DNA of 64,000 nt, from assembly GCA_963693365.1 (NCBI GenBank), contig CAVNZM010000007.1:1860001-1924000 (forward strand). Reading direction: 5' to 3'. Numbering within the stretch: position 1 is the first letter of the stretch; every line of letters starts with the position of its first letter. Made by a program: the position numbers and the translations under genes. Shown one piece after another: positions 52,780-63,966 of the stretch. The stretch is from Amoebidium appalachense (taxonomy: Eukaryota; Ichthyosporea). Under the pieces are notes generated by a model. The model ran no database searches and was not told the DNA's origin. It was given only the letters and a program-made list of their open reading frames with translations.

Positions 52780-53412
52780 TGTGGGTGTGTGTATGTGTAT
52801 GTGTGTGCGTGTGTGTGTGTGTCTGTGTGTGTGTGTGTGTGTATGTGTGTGTGAGGTTTTGTGGGTGGGTATGTGTCCGACAAAAAGCAAATATTATGTG
52901 TAATACATGTGTGTATACGTATTACACACACCGAGGATGATGCAAAACAGTGGGTGTGATCATTAACGCGCACCAACAGTCACGGAAACTTGGATCCAGG
53001 GTTGATCTTGAAATGCGCTACTCGTGGGTGGGGTGATGTGTGTGTTACGCACTCATTACGTAATACGTAGGACGGGGAACGGGAGGAAGGGGGGGGGGGG
53101 GGGGGGGGGGGTGAGGAAGGGAGGGAGGGAGGGAGGAGGAGGGGGAGAGGGGGGAAGGGGGGGGAAGGCAGGGATGGATTACTTGGTCGATTGCAAGATC
53201 TTATAGCCGGGCAATAACCCAAAAAGTATCGAATGTGAAAACAGAACTTTTCGCCCCTTTACCCCCCAACCCCTCCTCCTTGAATCAAGTCCCCTTCCCC
53301 CTTCCCCCCTCCCTCCCCCCTAGTCACCCACCTAACCATACACACACACACACATACACACACACTGACACGTGCACACCCACCCACCCACACACGTGCA
53401 CACACACACACA

Positions 53413-53450
<38 letters not shown>

Positions 53451-54008
53451 TGTGCATCACCCTAAACAAGGGGAACAATGGAGAAACCTTCAATTTAAAC
53501 TAACAAGGCCTCTAAGATGAACGATTGCAATTGGGCCACGGCCACCTTCTTATTCTATGCGAACAATTCTCTTCATTCTTCATTAAAAGCATTCAATATA
53601 ACGGAGGGTTTACATTGGCCTAAAGATTTAATTTAGAAAATGGAAACTGACTCTGCAGCTACTATTGCTGTGTGTTCTGAGCACTAAATCTAGAGAAAGA
53701 ACACTATGGTGTGGTGGTTTATCAGTGCTCCCACACTCCGGCTGTTGGTTCACCTATCCGTGACTAGGTGTCTAAGAGTTAAAAGCTCTAGAATTTAAAT
53801 TAACCAATCAAGCCTAACATTTACAATCCGGTTCGTTAGCTGCTATTCAAAGCAAATTGCACGTACCACATGCTAGTCTACAAACACATTAGAAGAGCCC
53901 CCCCCCCCCCCCCCCCCCCCCTCCCTTCCCTGCCCCAAACGCTCATTCAACCACCGAACCCAATGAAAACGCGAGAAAGGGAGAGAGGGGGGGGGGGGGG
54001 AGGGGGAT

Positions 54009-54049
<41 letters not shown>

Positions 54050-54453
54050 CCCAGGGACAGCCCGGAATATATGGTAGAAAAAGCTAAACAAATATCCCAG
54101 CCAAATTACCTGCACAACCCCCCCCCCCTCCCCCCCTCAAACCCCCCCCCCTCCCCCCCCCAAAAAAAAGAAAAATAAAAAATAAAAATAAGGAACAGAA
54201 CACACTTTAACCCCCTTCTCTTCCCTGCCGCTCAACCACACCTACCCAATTCAACCCCCCCCCCCCCCCTAGAGATGAGACTAGATTTGCATGTACCAGA
54301 AGCAAACATACACCCCTCATTCTTGCATACCGGCACAGGTGGCTCCATGCAGACATATGGCATTACAAACATTATAGATACCAAAAAAATGCTGCAAAAA
54401 AACAAGCCCCCCCCCCCCCCCCCCCCCGCCCCTCAACTTTAAAATTTCAGTCG
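51875..54453. other. Interval between UXS and the orphan gene
   Basis: UXS 3' UTR with AATAAA at about 52651, G runs at 52068-52094, 52440-52463 and 53090-53110, GT/CA arrays (52746-52850, 53398-53448, 54010-54047) and unique AT-rich sequence at 53460-53880. No gene recognised. Confidence 0.5.
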
Positions 54454-56226
54454 CTATGGGGTCTGAACCACCTCAGGTTTCTCGTCCCCCACCCCATCTA
54501 TCCCCGCATACTCCAACCCCTCCATCGCATTCAACATCGACAAAACTGCATTCGAATCCCGCCCGGCGCTCAAAAACTCATTCTTCTCCTCGTCGTATTC
54601 CTGCCGAAGGTATTTTTCGCTGCCGCCGATAGGTTTCTGCTGCAAGTCAAGCTGCTCCAACATAAAATCCAGCGAGAAGTTGTGCCTTTTCCCCGCCTCG
54701 ATCGTCACGCACCACAAATACTGCCTGATGAGTTTCTGCCGTGGCGAATTATAAGCATCGTCAACTTCTGGAACGGAGATGTTATACGCGCTCTGTATGG
54801 GTAACCATTGACTCTGTGTTCTGCTCCAAATAATCGGTGCCGGATCGAGTACCGGAACTTGCCAATGCCCGAAAACATCCGCAACAAACCGCCATTGATG
54901 ATGGTAGAAGGCAATGTGGCATGGAGTAGAGAAGTTCGTTTTGGGAACCCCCAGGGGGATTTCGTAGTCATAAATGAGGACTTTTGCAACCATGATGTTG
55001 CCGTGCGTAGACGCCAGGTGAAGCAGCGAATTAGATGCGCCGTCTCTCCAGTTTTGCACCGTCTGTTTCACGTCGACGCAGCGATGGGCGAGGAAACGAA
55101 ACGCGCTGATGTTTGCATCCATCGCCGCATACAAGTCATGCGTGCGGTTTACATATAGAAACCGATTGATGTTTCTGTGCAATGTTTCCAGTTCCAAATT
55201 GGCGCGCACCACCCCCTCCAGCAACCGCGCAAAGTACCTCTCGCCCGTTGTATTTTGGTCCATGTGCAACAGTGAATCCGCGGGAGAATTGGTGGGTGGT
55301 AGGGGTATCTGCTGCATGGATGGGTAGCCGAGAAACGCAGGAGGTGGGTGGGGGGGTGCAGGAGAATTGAGGGCCGTGGGGGATGATGCGGTTGTGGTCG
55401 GGATGGAAGCATCTACGGGCGGGACGTGGGAAAATATCACCTGTGTGAATTTCATGTTTTGCTGGGGTTCTTGCTGTGTCCGCGCGCCCACACCCCCTCC
55501 GCTTTCGTCGTCCATACGTCTTCTTTTCCCCCCGCTCTCTCCTTCGCGGGCCAACAAACTAAAACCGGGACCTGACCCGTTCGGTTTTACCTCTGTCTTT
55601 GCCGTTAACAGCCACATGAGACGGTATGATTGATCACGAGAATTCGCTCTCACCTTACCCTCCCTGCTCTTATCTTTGAACTCGTACAAGCCAACGCCCG
55701 GCCCGACGTGTGTCTGCACCTCCTTTAGCTGCCTGCTAACAGCACTTCGAAGATGCATGTTGTATCTGCACACCACGATGTTTTTCTCGGTCGGGTGTTC
55801 GCGCGACGCTTGCACTCCCGGGAGATCGTAATTCGCTAGCATTTGTGGGTTTCGGTCTTGCTGTATCCCCTCAAATAGGAAATCCTTGTAGGAAACAAAA
55901 GGTTCCTTTGTTAGATCCCACCCAAACAAATCGACTGCTTCTGTGCGCACGAACAGAACATGTGACTCCGAGCCTGCATGCCGAGCCCAAAACGTTTTAC
56001 TGCTACTATCGAAATGTTCCATACACTCGCTCCATCTCTCAGGCCATTTCACCCCCAGCTCAAACCACGCGCGTCTTACTATCTCGGGGCTAACCGGTAT
56101 TACCCTTAGGTGATTGTTAACGAGTGTCTCTTGTGTGCACTTATACAGCAGTAGGAGTTCTTCCATATCCCCAAACTGAATGTCCCCGGGGTAGGTGGCT
56201 AGTTTTTGCTCCATGTTGATGTGCAA
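54454..56226 (-). CDS. Orphan 590-residue protein with ankyrin-like segment
   Basis: Single-exon minus-strand gene; ATG 56226 (a second ATG four codons later), stop 54454. The N-terminal half (about 1-215) is a compact, non-repetitive region rich in Trp and charged residues (e.g. VRRAWFELGVKWPERWSECM, FGWDLTKEPFVSYKDFLFEG) with no family I recognise. A short linker carries a basic GGKRRRMDDE (possible nuclear signal), then a Pro/Ser/Thr-rich stretch. At about 395-455, SNSLLHLASTHGNIMVAKVL followed by TPCHIAFYHHQWRFVADVFG resembles two ankyrin-type helix pairs. The C-terminus is acidic. Length, even composition and lack of microsatellite make it a real gene. A role in nuclear regulation is only a guess from the layout. 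Confidence 0.8.
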   Translation of the reverse strand: MHINMEQKLATYPGDIQFGDMEELLLLYKCTQETLVNNHLRVIPVSPEIVRRAWFELGVKWPERWSECMEHFDSSSKTFWARHAGSESHVLFVRTEAVDLFGWDLTKEPFVSYKDFLFEGIQQDRNPQMLANYDLPGVQASREHPTEKNIVVCRYNMHLRSAVSRQLKEVQTHVGPGVGLYEFKDKSREGKVRANSRDQSYRLMWLLTAKTEVKPNGSGPGFSLLAREGESGGKRRRMDDESGGGVGARTQQEPQQNMKFTQVIFSHVPPVDASIPTTTASSPTALNSPAPPHPPPAFLGYPSMQQIPLPPTNSPADSLLHMDQNTTGERYFARLLEGVVRANLELETLHRNINRFLYVNRTHDLYAAMDANISAFRFLAHRCVDVKQTVQNWRDGASNSLLHLASTHGNIMVAKVLIYDYEIPLGVPKTNFSTPCHIAFYHHQWRFVADVFGHWQVPVLDPAPIIWSRTQSQWLPIQSAYNISVPEVDDAYNSPRQKLIRQYLWCVTIEAGKRHNFSLDFMLEQLDLQQKPIGGSEKYLRQEYDEEKNEFLSAGRDSNAVLSMLNAMEGLEYAGIDGVGDEKPEVVQTP

Positions 56227-56280
56227 GGGTCAACCCTCTACCGTGCATTATATCAATAGTTCAGTGCATTAACTATATTA

Positions 56281-56321
56281 GTAAGTATAAAGCATATACT
56301 TACAGTAAGTATAAAGCATAT
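56281..56321. promoter_or_regulatory. Palindrome with partial direct copy upstream of the orphan gene
   Basis: GTAAGTATA (56281-56289) and TATACTTAC (56295-56303) form a perfect 9-bp inverted repeat; GTAAGTATAAAGCATAT recurs at 56305-56321. It lies 55-95 bp upstream of the ATG at 56226 and is a candidate regulatory site. Confidence 0.35.
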
Positions 56322-57052
56322 GAACTATTAGTGTATGAAAGTGTAATAAAACACTTCTCTATGCAAGTTCTACTATCTTCACTTACACGTGTGTTATACT
56401 AGCATAGTGCTCGCTCAAACTAGCGCGTGAATATGACCGTGCCCATGCTAGGTACAGATCTCCAGAAATAAAAAGACTTATATACGCATAAGTGGCATGA
56501 TTAGAGGGTTTTAGAATAAGCATTACTATTCAAAGAGTCAGAATTAAACAAACACAACGAAAATCGTCCCAGCTGGAGGAAAGGGAGAGCGTTCGTGTTC
56601 GTGGGAGGTTGTTTATTCGTGGGAATTTTTTTTGCGGGCCAAGCCGCATCTTTCGGGTCGGACAAACAGTCGTGTCAGACGTGAGTCGGTAATACAAAAT
56701 GCATGATTTATATTGAATCGTAGAGCTCTAAGGCTAGCCATTTATAGGTTAGTGACGGCCAGTGAAGTCGCGGCACTCAGTCAGGCTCGAAAGTCCTTAT
56801 TCTGCTCGTGCTGACGGCTTCGGGCGTGGATGTGGATGTATTATATTTGGTTACATTTTTTATTTGGTTATTATAATATGTATACGCCAAATTTTGCAGA
56901 ATTTTACTGCTACATACTCATCGTGCGTGGTGCACATCCATGTCTGGCGTGTCAGATCTGCAGATTACGATGCGGCCTCTCTCACGAGTTTTCACTCATG
57001 TGGAGTCGGGCTCTCCATCTAGATCTACAAGATCTCTCAGCTCGATCCACCC

Positions 57053-57096
<44 letters not shown>

Positions 57097-57869
57097 TTGA
57101 CCGTACCTCTTACACCTGCCGCCATTTCGAACAGCTTCCCCTCCCCAGCCTTCCCCTTTGTCCTTCCTCTCTTTTACTGGCTAAAATAGTAATACATTAT
57201 AGATATGTCAAAGTGTGCAAATAGAACCGTTGAATACCCACGCGCGTGGAAGTGCACAGGTGTGTAGTGGTATGTACAAGTCAGATGATTGGGTCCAGCA
57301 GCTAAGCCAGCAGACTCTCAATTTTCGTCATCAGCTACTGGACGTTAGAACTTCCTAGATCTTGAAGTGCATCCCATTCCTTTTCACTGGTATCTGATCA
57401 GTAATGAAGCCATGAATAGTAATAAGAGGCCTCATAACGCTCTCACACGGGGGTATTCAAGCTTTGCAAATTTCACTAAAAGTTCGAAAATAAGCACACT
57501 GGAAGGTGGTCTCGCGCGATGAAGCCACCGCCCACCAGCTCTGAGCTCTCATGAAGACGGTCCGACTCGAGTCACTTGCATCCTGCGGCATCCTAAACTC
57601 ATCATTGGCAATACCTGTTACTTAGCCGATTAAAACATCACATAGTTTATTTTTGATTATACAGTAACTGTGCTATTTCTCCGGTATCCAGATTATTGAA
57701 TTATATTTGCGCGATGAGTTCATAGAGAGGGATGGCTTGACTGCCCCGTCGTTGTGCTTTGAAGTGGTTCACTTCGAATGATCCATGATTCCTCACGATC
57801 ATCCTTCATTTTGGTTTGGGGGGATATTAATGTCACCGTCAATATGCAAATAGTGTCAACCCTGTTTTT

Positions 57870-57990
57870 GATTGGTCTATTCTATTCTACACTTCAACTT
57901 TTCGGAATAGACCAATCGTAAATTCGTAATTAGGCCCGAATTGACACAACCAATCAGGCGCCCCCACTACACAGTGCGTTGTGTATATAA
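57870..57990 (+). promoter_or_regulatory. Promoter of the FAD oxidase gene: CCAAT hairpin and TATA box
   Basis: GATTGGTCTATTC (57870-57882) and its exact complement GAATAGACCAATC (57905-57917) make a 13-bp inverted repeat containing opposed CCAAT boxes. A further CCAAT lies at about 57948 and TATATAA at 57984-57990. Spacing (CCAAT 70-115 bp upstream of TATA) is typical of a Pol II promoter; the start site would lie near 58015, about 190 bp before the ATG. Confidence 0.65.
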
Positions 57991-58202
57991 CCCACCATCG
58001 TCGGTAGGAACGAACATCACTTCAACGCAGCGCAACACACAAACAGTCAGAGCATTCGCAGCGCAAGCTTGACTGTTAGCCAGTTGCCCTAGCCGCTTCA
58101 CTTCTTCCAAAACATACCTTCGCAGGTAGCGCAGTTTATACGACTACAACACATTTCACTTTCTCATAGCTAGATTAGAGCTATATCCAGGCTCAATAGA
58201 AA

Positions 58203-59870
58203 ATGCTGTATACCACAGCAGCAGCGGTCCTCGCCCTTGTGGGTGCCGGGGTGTCCGGGCAGCAGGTTGGTCTTCTGGACCCTTCCCAGATTCCCATGGA
58301 CATTTATGCCGTGCCACGCCAGCCACACTGCCAGTCTATCGTGCCACGTGTACCCACATGTGCCCCTGGGCAGAAGCCCGCGTTTGTCGAAACCAGTCGC
58401 ATTGCCATTCTCGGTGCAGGGCCGGGGGGCATTAGCATGGCTCACTACCTTTCCAAGCTCGGCTACAATAACGTGCGCATTCTCGAGCGCTCCAACCGTA
58501 TTGGTGGCCTGACAAACACCAGATACACCGACGGCATCCCACACGAGCTGGGCACCACATACACTGCAGGCCGCTACGACTGCATCCTTCGTTTGATGGA
58601 GGAGACTTTCATCAAGCGTGTGCCCACACCTGGTCTTGGGTTTGTTGCCGATTCAACTCTCAACGGCACTTTCCCCACCCTCGAATGGACCATGCGTGCT
58701 TGGGCACAGCTGACAAACAGCCCCCCGGACCCAGCCAAGTTCCTCGACCTTCTCAAGGAGCAGCTGACTCGTTACGCCGTCATGTACAAGCAGTTCTTTG
58801 GTGATTCTGGCTACCTTTTCCCTCCACGCCCCACACCCGAGGTCCTTTCCAATCTGGGTGGCGTCACTTTCCGCCAGTTTTTGGAGCAGAACAACATGCC
58901 TGCTCTGGTCGCCTTGATGGTGATTATGCAGAGCAGCAACGGTTTCGGTTTCCTTGACGAAATCCCCGCATTCTACGGTTTCCTGTGGAGCACGCCCAGT
59001 GTTTTCCTCTCCATCATCGCCCCCAACGTAAACAACACGGTGAGCATGGTGCAGGATGGGTGGATTCAGCTGTGGAACCGTCTCTCCCGCGGCAAGGATA
59101 TTGTTCTTAATGCCGACGTCACCCGCATCACCCGTAGCACACGCACCGGTGTTACCATAAACTACAACACCCCGGCGGGTGGGCCCCAGGTCGAAAAGTT
59201 CGACTTCCTCATCACCTTTTCCAAGTGGCCCGAGTCTCTCAAGATCGTCGACGTCCGTCGTCTCGAGAAGGACATTTTGTCCCGGCCCAAGTTTGCCAAG
59301 TTCCACGCCGTTATGTTCCAAGCCGCCAACATTAACCGCGAGTACCAGGTACTGTTTGCAGATCAGCTCGTGCACAGTGTTAAGGGTGAGCCTCATCTGT
59401 GCTACACCCGCCGCGACCTCGGAAACCTTTACCCCAACCTCACCGAGCCCAGGGATATCTTTATTGGCGGTCAGCAGGTCGGCTTTGACTATAACGACGC
59501 AATGACCACCGACATTCTCGATTCCACCCTTCAGGCCGACCTTGCCAAGATGGGTGCTCGCGACGTTCAGATTCTGGAGCGCTTCTCCCCCCCTTACTTC
59601 CCCCGTCTTCGTGGAGCTGAGATCGCCGCCGGGTACCCATGGCGCCTGTGGGACCTTCAGGGCACTTACCAGACTTGGTATGCTGGTAGCAACGGTGCTC
59701 ACCTGGAGAGCACTGCTGACGTCATTGATTACAACTACCGTCTGCTTGAGAACAAGTTGTGCAGGCTCCCGGCCACCCCCGCACCGGCACCCGGACAGTA
59801 TTCTCCGTTTTACAACCCGAACAATGGAAATGCGAACAATGGAAAGATTGGTTATGGTGAGCCGTATTAG
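58203..59870 (+). CDS. Secreted FAD-dependent amine-oxidase-like protein
   Basis: Single-exon gene, 555 residues. Residues 1-19 (MLYTTAAAVLALVGAGVSG) are a signal peptide. IAILGAGPGG (67-76) is the dinucleotide-binding GxGxxG motif, followed by the acidic strand end RILERSNRIGGLTNT (93-107), the ERxxRxGG signature of the FAD amine oxidase/phytoene desaturase superfamily. A C-terminal FAD-contact segment is suggested by GAEIAAGYPWRLWDLQGTYQ and TWYAGSNGAHLESTADV. The substrate cannot be told; the family oxidises amines or C-C bonds with FAD. The tail after 530 is Pro/Asn/Gly-rich. Lack of introns and strong codon regularity contrast with the neighbouring genes, which would fit high expression, retroposition or transfer. 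It has a clear TATA/CCAAT promoter. Confidence 0.85.
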   Translation: MLYTTAAAVLALVGAGVSGQQVGLLDPSQIPMDIYAVPRQPHCQSIVPRVPTCAPGQKPAFVETSRIAILGAGPGGISMAHYLSKLGYNNVRILERSNRIGGLTNTRYTDGIPHELGTTYTAGRYDCILRLMEETFIKRVPTPGLGFVADSTLNGTFPTLEWTMRAWAQLTNSPPDPAKFLDLLKEQLTRYAVMYKQFFGDSGYLFPPRPTPEVLSNLGGVTFRQFLEQNNMPALVALMVIMQSSNGFGFLDEIPAFYGFLWSTPSVFLSIIAPNVNNTVSMVQDGWIQLWNRLSRGKDIVLNADVTRITRSTRTGVTINYNTPAGGPQVEKFDFLITFSKWPESLKIVDVRRLEKDILSRPKFAKFHAVMFQAANINREYQVLFADQLVHSVKGEPHLCYTRRDLGNLYPNLTEPRDIFIGGQQVGFDYNDAMTTDILDSTLQADLAKMGARDVQILERFSPPYFPRLRGAEIAAGYPWRLWDLQGTYQTWYAGSNGAHLESTADVIDYNYRLLENKLCRLPATPAPAPGQYSPFYNPNNGNANNGKIGYGEPY

Positions 59871-60144
59871 GTTGTTTTCAGGACCGTTGATGTAGGTGTA
59901 TGAGTTGATTGGTCTTACAGATAGGCGGCGGGCGCACTGTTTGAATGGAAATTTAGAATGTAATTGTAGTTTATTAATTTTTTCTACACCAGAAGCACTG
60001 GCTGCTCAAGTGTGTACGTTAATTAAAAAGTCACTTTCGGCAACATATTTTAAATACTAAGATGAATATATTCAATTCTTTTGCCATCGACAAAGAGCTG
60101 GCCCTGAGCACACACTCGCCGTGGTCTTCATACACCACACACGC

Positions 60145-60151
60145 ACCCCCC

Positions 60152-60183
<32 letters not shown>

Positions 60184-60340
60184 ATCTCTCCCCCCCCTCT
60201 CTCTCCCTCTCTCCCTCTCTCTCGTCCCCCCCCCCCCCCCCCCCAAAAAAAAAAAACCCCTCTCCCTAAGTCTCTCCGTCTCTATTTTGTGTTTCACCCC
60301 CCCCCCCTCCCCCCCCCCCCCCCCCCCCCAGCGCCCCCCT
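60145..60340. repeat. CT, C and A runs
   Basis: Short (CT)n and (GT)n tracts, then C runs (60228-60244, 60298-60330) and an A run, downstream of the FAD gene. Confidence 0.85.
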
Positions 60341-60534
60341 TCCTTTAAGCTCTCTCCAAGTCTCTTCATTTCTATTTGTGATTTATCCCCCCACCCCCAC
60401 CCCTCCTCCAAGAAAGAAAAGAAAAAGTAACTTACAAAATAAATAAAAAATAATGAAGGAAAAAGAAAGAAAGAAAAGAATAGAAAAGCTTCCTGCTGCC
60501 CGTTTCTTTCCAAGCCCGTGTCTCACTTAAGATT

Positions 60535-60678
60535 ACGGTGGCCACTAGATTGCTTTGCCTTTGTGTGTCCCAATTAATGAAACCCCTAAAATGAAACCCC
60601 TGTCTTACGGTGGCCACTAGATTGCTTTGCCTTTGTGTGTCCCAATTAATGAAACCCCTAAAATGAAACCCCTGTCTT
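60535..60678 (+). repeat. 72-bp perfect tandem duplication
   Basis: Copies 60535-60606 and 60607-60678, each starting acggtggccactagattgct and ending aaatgaaacccctgtctt. No difference seen. Confidence 0.95.
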
Positions 60679-60688
60679 TCGTTCTCTC

Positions 60689-60827
60689 TCTCTCTCTCTC
60701 CCCCCCCCCCCCCCCCCCCCTGCACACACACACCCCCTCCCCCCCCCCCCCCAAAAAAAAAAAAAAAAAAAAAGCACACACAGACATACATGCACAGACA
60801 CACACACACTCACACACACACACACGC

Positions 60828-60893
<66 letters not shown>

Positions 60894-60924
60894 CGCACAC
60901 ACACATGCACACACACGCACACAC

Positions 60925-60970
<46 letters not shown>
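60689..60970. repeat. CT, C, A runs and (CA)n array
   Basis: C run 60700-60720, A run 60753-60773, interrupted CA repeats 60777-60968. Confidence 0.95.
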
Positions 60971-61582
60971 TGCATACACGCAACCTGCCTCCCTCCCTCC
61001 CCCACCCCCTCCTCCCTCCCCTCCCCCCCCCCCCCCCTCGCCCCCGCCACCCCCTCCCCTCCTGAAATGGCGTGCCTGTCTCAGTTATGTACACAGCCAA
61101 AACACGATGCCATAATCAAGCTCCTAGTGAGGTTGAAGGCAAGGTGCTGAGATCTCAGATACATTTTAATGTGGTTCCACTGTTGAAAGCTCTACCGATG
61201 TCTAATTTTCTAAAGGCGAAAAAAAAGACTATATAAAAAAGTAGGAATATTGCTACAAGATCATGATTTTAAATTGAATGACCATGTGGTAAGCTGTAGC
61301 TCAAAGTTTTGTTACTATGGGGCATTCAATCAAACTATCAGATCGGGGGGTCAAAAATAAAATTTTTCACCAAACCATGTATACGATATAAGGAAGTTAC
61401 CTTGAGGAGGTTCTACCATTCATTGGTGCGCTTTTTTAACGCTGGTATGCTAAAAATCTGCACATACCCACATCACTTTCATTATTTAGCAAAGAGCATA
61501 GAGGGAGTGCGGCGGAGGGTGGGTGTTTGTGTCGATATATTTTTGTGCAAAGGTGTGGGGACCGGCCACCGTGGTGGACGTG

Positions 61583-61627
<45 letters not shown>

Positions 61628-62671
61628 GTCTATACGACGGACCCCCTCTCGCACCCAATTGGACAAAAATCAGGGGGGAACGGTTAGATCTCAGAGCGGG
61701 ATAAAATAGGCTGTCAGTAGCGGGGGGTTGGGGCCCCATGTAGGCCCCAGACACACACAGGGTTATGGTTTTTGGGTTTATGTTTTTATTTCGTTGATAA
61801 ATTTTCAAACACAGTGCTTTTAGCGGTCTGTGTGCGGGATCTCCCTGTACCTAGGGGTCTCCGTTGTACGGACATACATCCCGCTCTTATACCTCCCCCC
61901 CTCCCCTCCTCTTCCCCCTTAGAAAATACGTGCTAGCACAGTTACTGATCCAAGCAAGGCCTTCTATAAGAGATGTTTTACCGAGCGTGCCAAACCGTTT
62001 GTCACAGGCGCAAGGTGTGGTGATGGGGTTGGGGAGAGGGGGGGCCGGCCGGTGGGGGGAAGGGGGGGGGGGGGGGGGGGGGAGGGGGGAGAGGGGCGAG
62101 GGGTTTGGGGGAGGGGTTGGGGGAAGCCTAAGGGGGAGCGGGGGGAGGGGGGAAAGGGAGGGGAGGGGGGGGAGCAGTGGCCGGTTATCAGGGGTAGGTA
62201 GGGAAATGGGAAAGTAATGAGGTATACATGTGGGGGGGGTGAAGGGGAGGAGGGAGAAGGCGAAAGTTGAATGTGTGTATTTGAGGTGTGTGTAGAGGTT
62301 TTAAGTGGGTGGGGCGGGGGGGGGTGGGGGTGGGGGGGGGGTGGGGGGAGGGGAAAGGGGGAGGAAGGGGAAGGGGGAAGGCCTGGTGGCGCGGGGAGGT
62401 TGGGAGAGAAGGGGGAGGAGGGGAGGGGGGGGGGGGGAGGGGGGGGGGGGGGGGCTGGGTGGAGCGGCAAGGTGCAACATATAGTTCTGTTGGTATGTGG
62501 GGAAAGGGGGAAAGGGAGGGGTGTATGATTCTCATGCTACTGTACGTGCGGGTACGAGTCAGGCCTGTGACCGGTGATAGCCGCATAGGTGATTGTATGT
62601 GGCGGTGACTTTAACTGTGGGAGTGGGTGCCTCGTTTCTTTCTTTCTTTCCCCCCTTCTCCCCCCCCCCCC

Positions 62672-62703
<32 letters not shown>

Positions 62704-63726
62704 GATTACTTCCTCTTAGACTACTTTTTAAACCGAAGGTTGGAGAGGGAGGGGGGGAGGGGGGGGGGGGGGGGGGGAAGGGGTGAAGGAGGCAGGCGTG
62801 GAAGAATCTAACCACGCGGGGACACTGAAGTCGATGTCGAAGTTATTACTCTAATAACATTGGCGCCATATATGGCAACCTCGCTACACATGCATCTGTG
62901 TTTTGATCAAGAAGTGCATGATTGGGCCTTTGGATATACCGGTTATAAAATATCCTGAATAAATGTCCTGCATCCTGCGATTATTTTTGACATTTTTTGA
63001 TATTCAGGGGTACTAAGATATGTTTTGGTATCAGCGAGCTTTTTGAGATATTTTGGTGATATTACGGGCTTATTTTACAGGATAGTTCTGGATTTCCATT
63101 TGCTATTAACTGGTCATTTCCGGGATATTTGTGCAAGGGGCTAATGAACATCCCCCGTATGTGTGCACTGAGGCCTTTGACACAACGGTTTTCCCACAGA
63201 CTTTCCATATATGGCTATGACGTCATGCACTTAACCCATCGATGATCATGGTAGAGAATACGAATTTGTGGTATGTTTAGTCGTCACGTAATTTACTATC
63301 TTTTCTTTTCCGTCCTTTTTCGTTTTTTCCTTTCCATTTTTTCTCGGGTGGAGGGTGGGGGGGGGGGGGGAAGGAGGAGGGGGAGGGAGGGAAAAGTTGG
63401 TGGGGAGGGGGAGTGGGGCCTGTTTTACTCAAATCTAGAACCGTTAGCATGAACTCTTTTCGCTCCCGTGAGTGTTTTTGTTTGTGCAACATGGTGTATG
63501 TGTGTGTGTGTGTGTGGAGAAAAGAATAGGGAGTGAGAAAACGGGCAGCGATGAGGCACGGGAGGGAAGGGGAGGTGGGAGGAGGGGAAAGCTTTGTGCT
63601 GCTTCGTGGTGTCTGAAAGGCTTTGGGTGGATGAGCCGGATGAGCCGGGCAGGGCGGGAAGGGGGAGGGGGAGGGGGGGGGGGGGAGGGGGGAGGGGGGG
63701 GGGAAGGGGGGGGGGAGGAGGGGCCG

Positions 63727-63728
<2 letters not shown>

Positions 63729-63823
<95 letters not shown>

Positions 63824-63966
63824 GGGGGGAGGGGAGAAGGGGGAGGGGGGAGGAAGGGGCGTAGTTTTTTTTTTTTTTTTTGGGGGGGGGGGGGGGTTAA
63901 GGCCGGCAAGGTGTGACATTGTATTTTGGTATGAGGGTACGGGGGGGGGGGGGGGGGGGGGGGGAG
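63729..63966. repeat. (GT)n and G/T runs
   Basis: About 45 GT units (63729-63821), a T run, and G runs at 63881-63896 and 63941-63964. Confidence 0.95.

Larger units (their letters stand above)
56227..58202. other. Divergent intergenic region
   Basis: Separates the minus-strand orphan gene from the FAD gene. Unique sequence except for a C run at 57055-57092. Short frames only. Confidence 0.5.

Noticed and set aside
58653-59702. 349-codon minus-strand frame opposite the FAD gene
   Set aside because: Antisense shadow produced by GC-rich third codon positions of the real gene.
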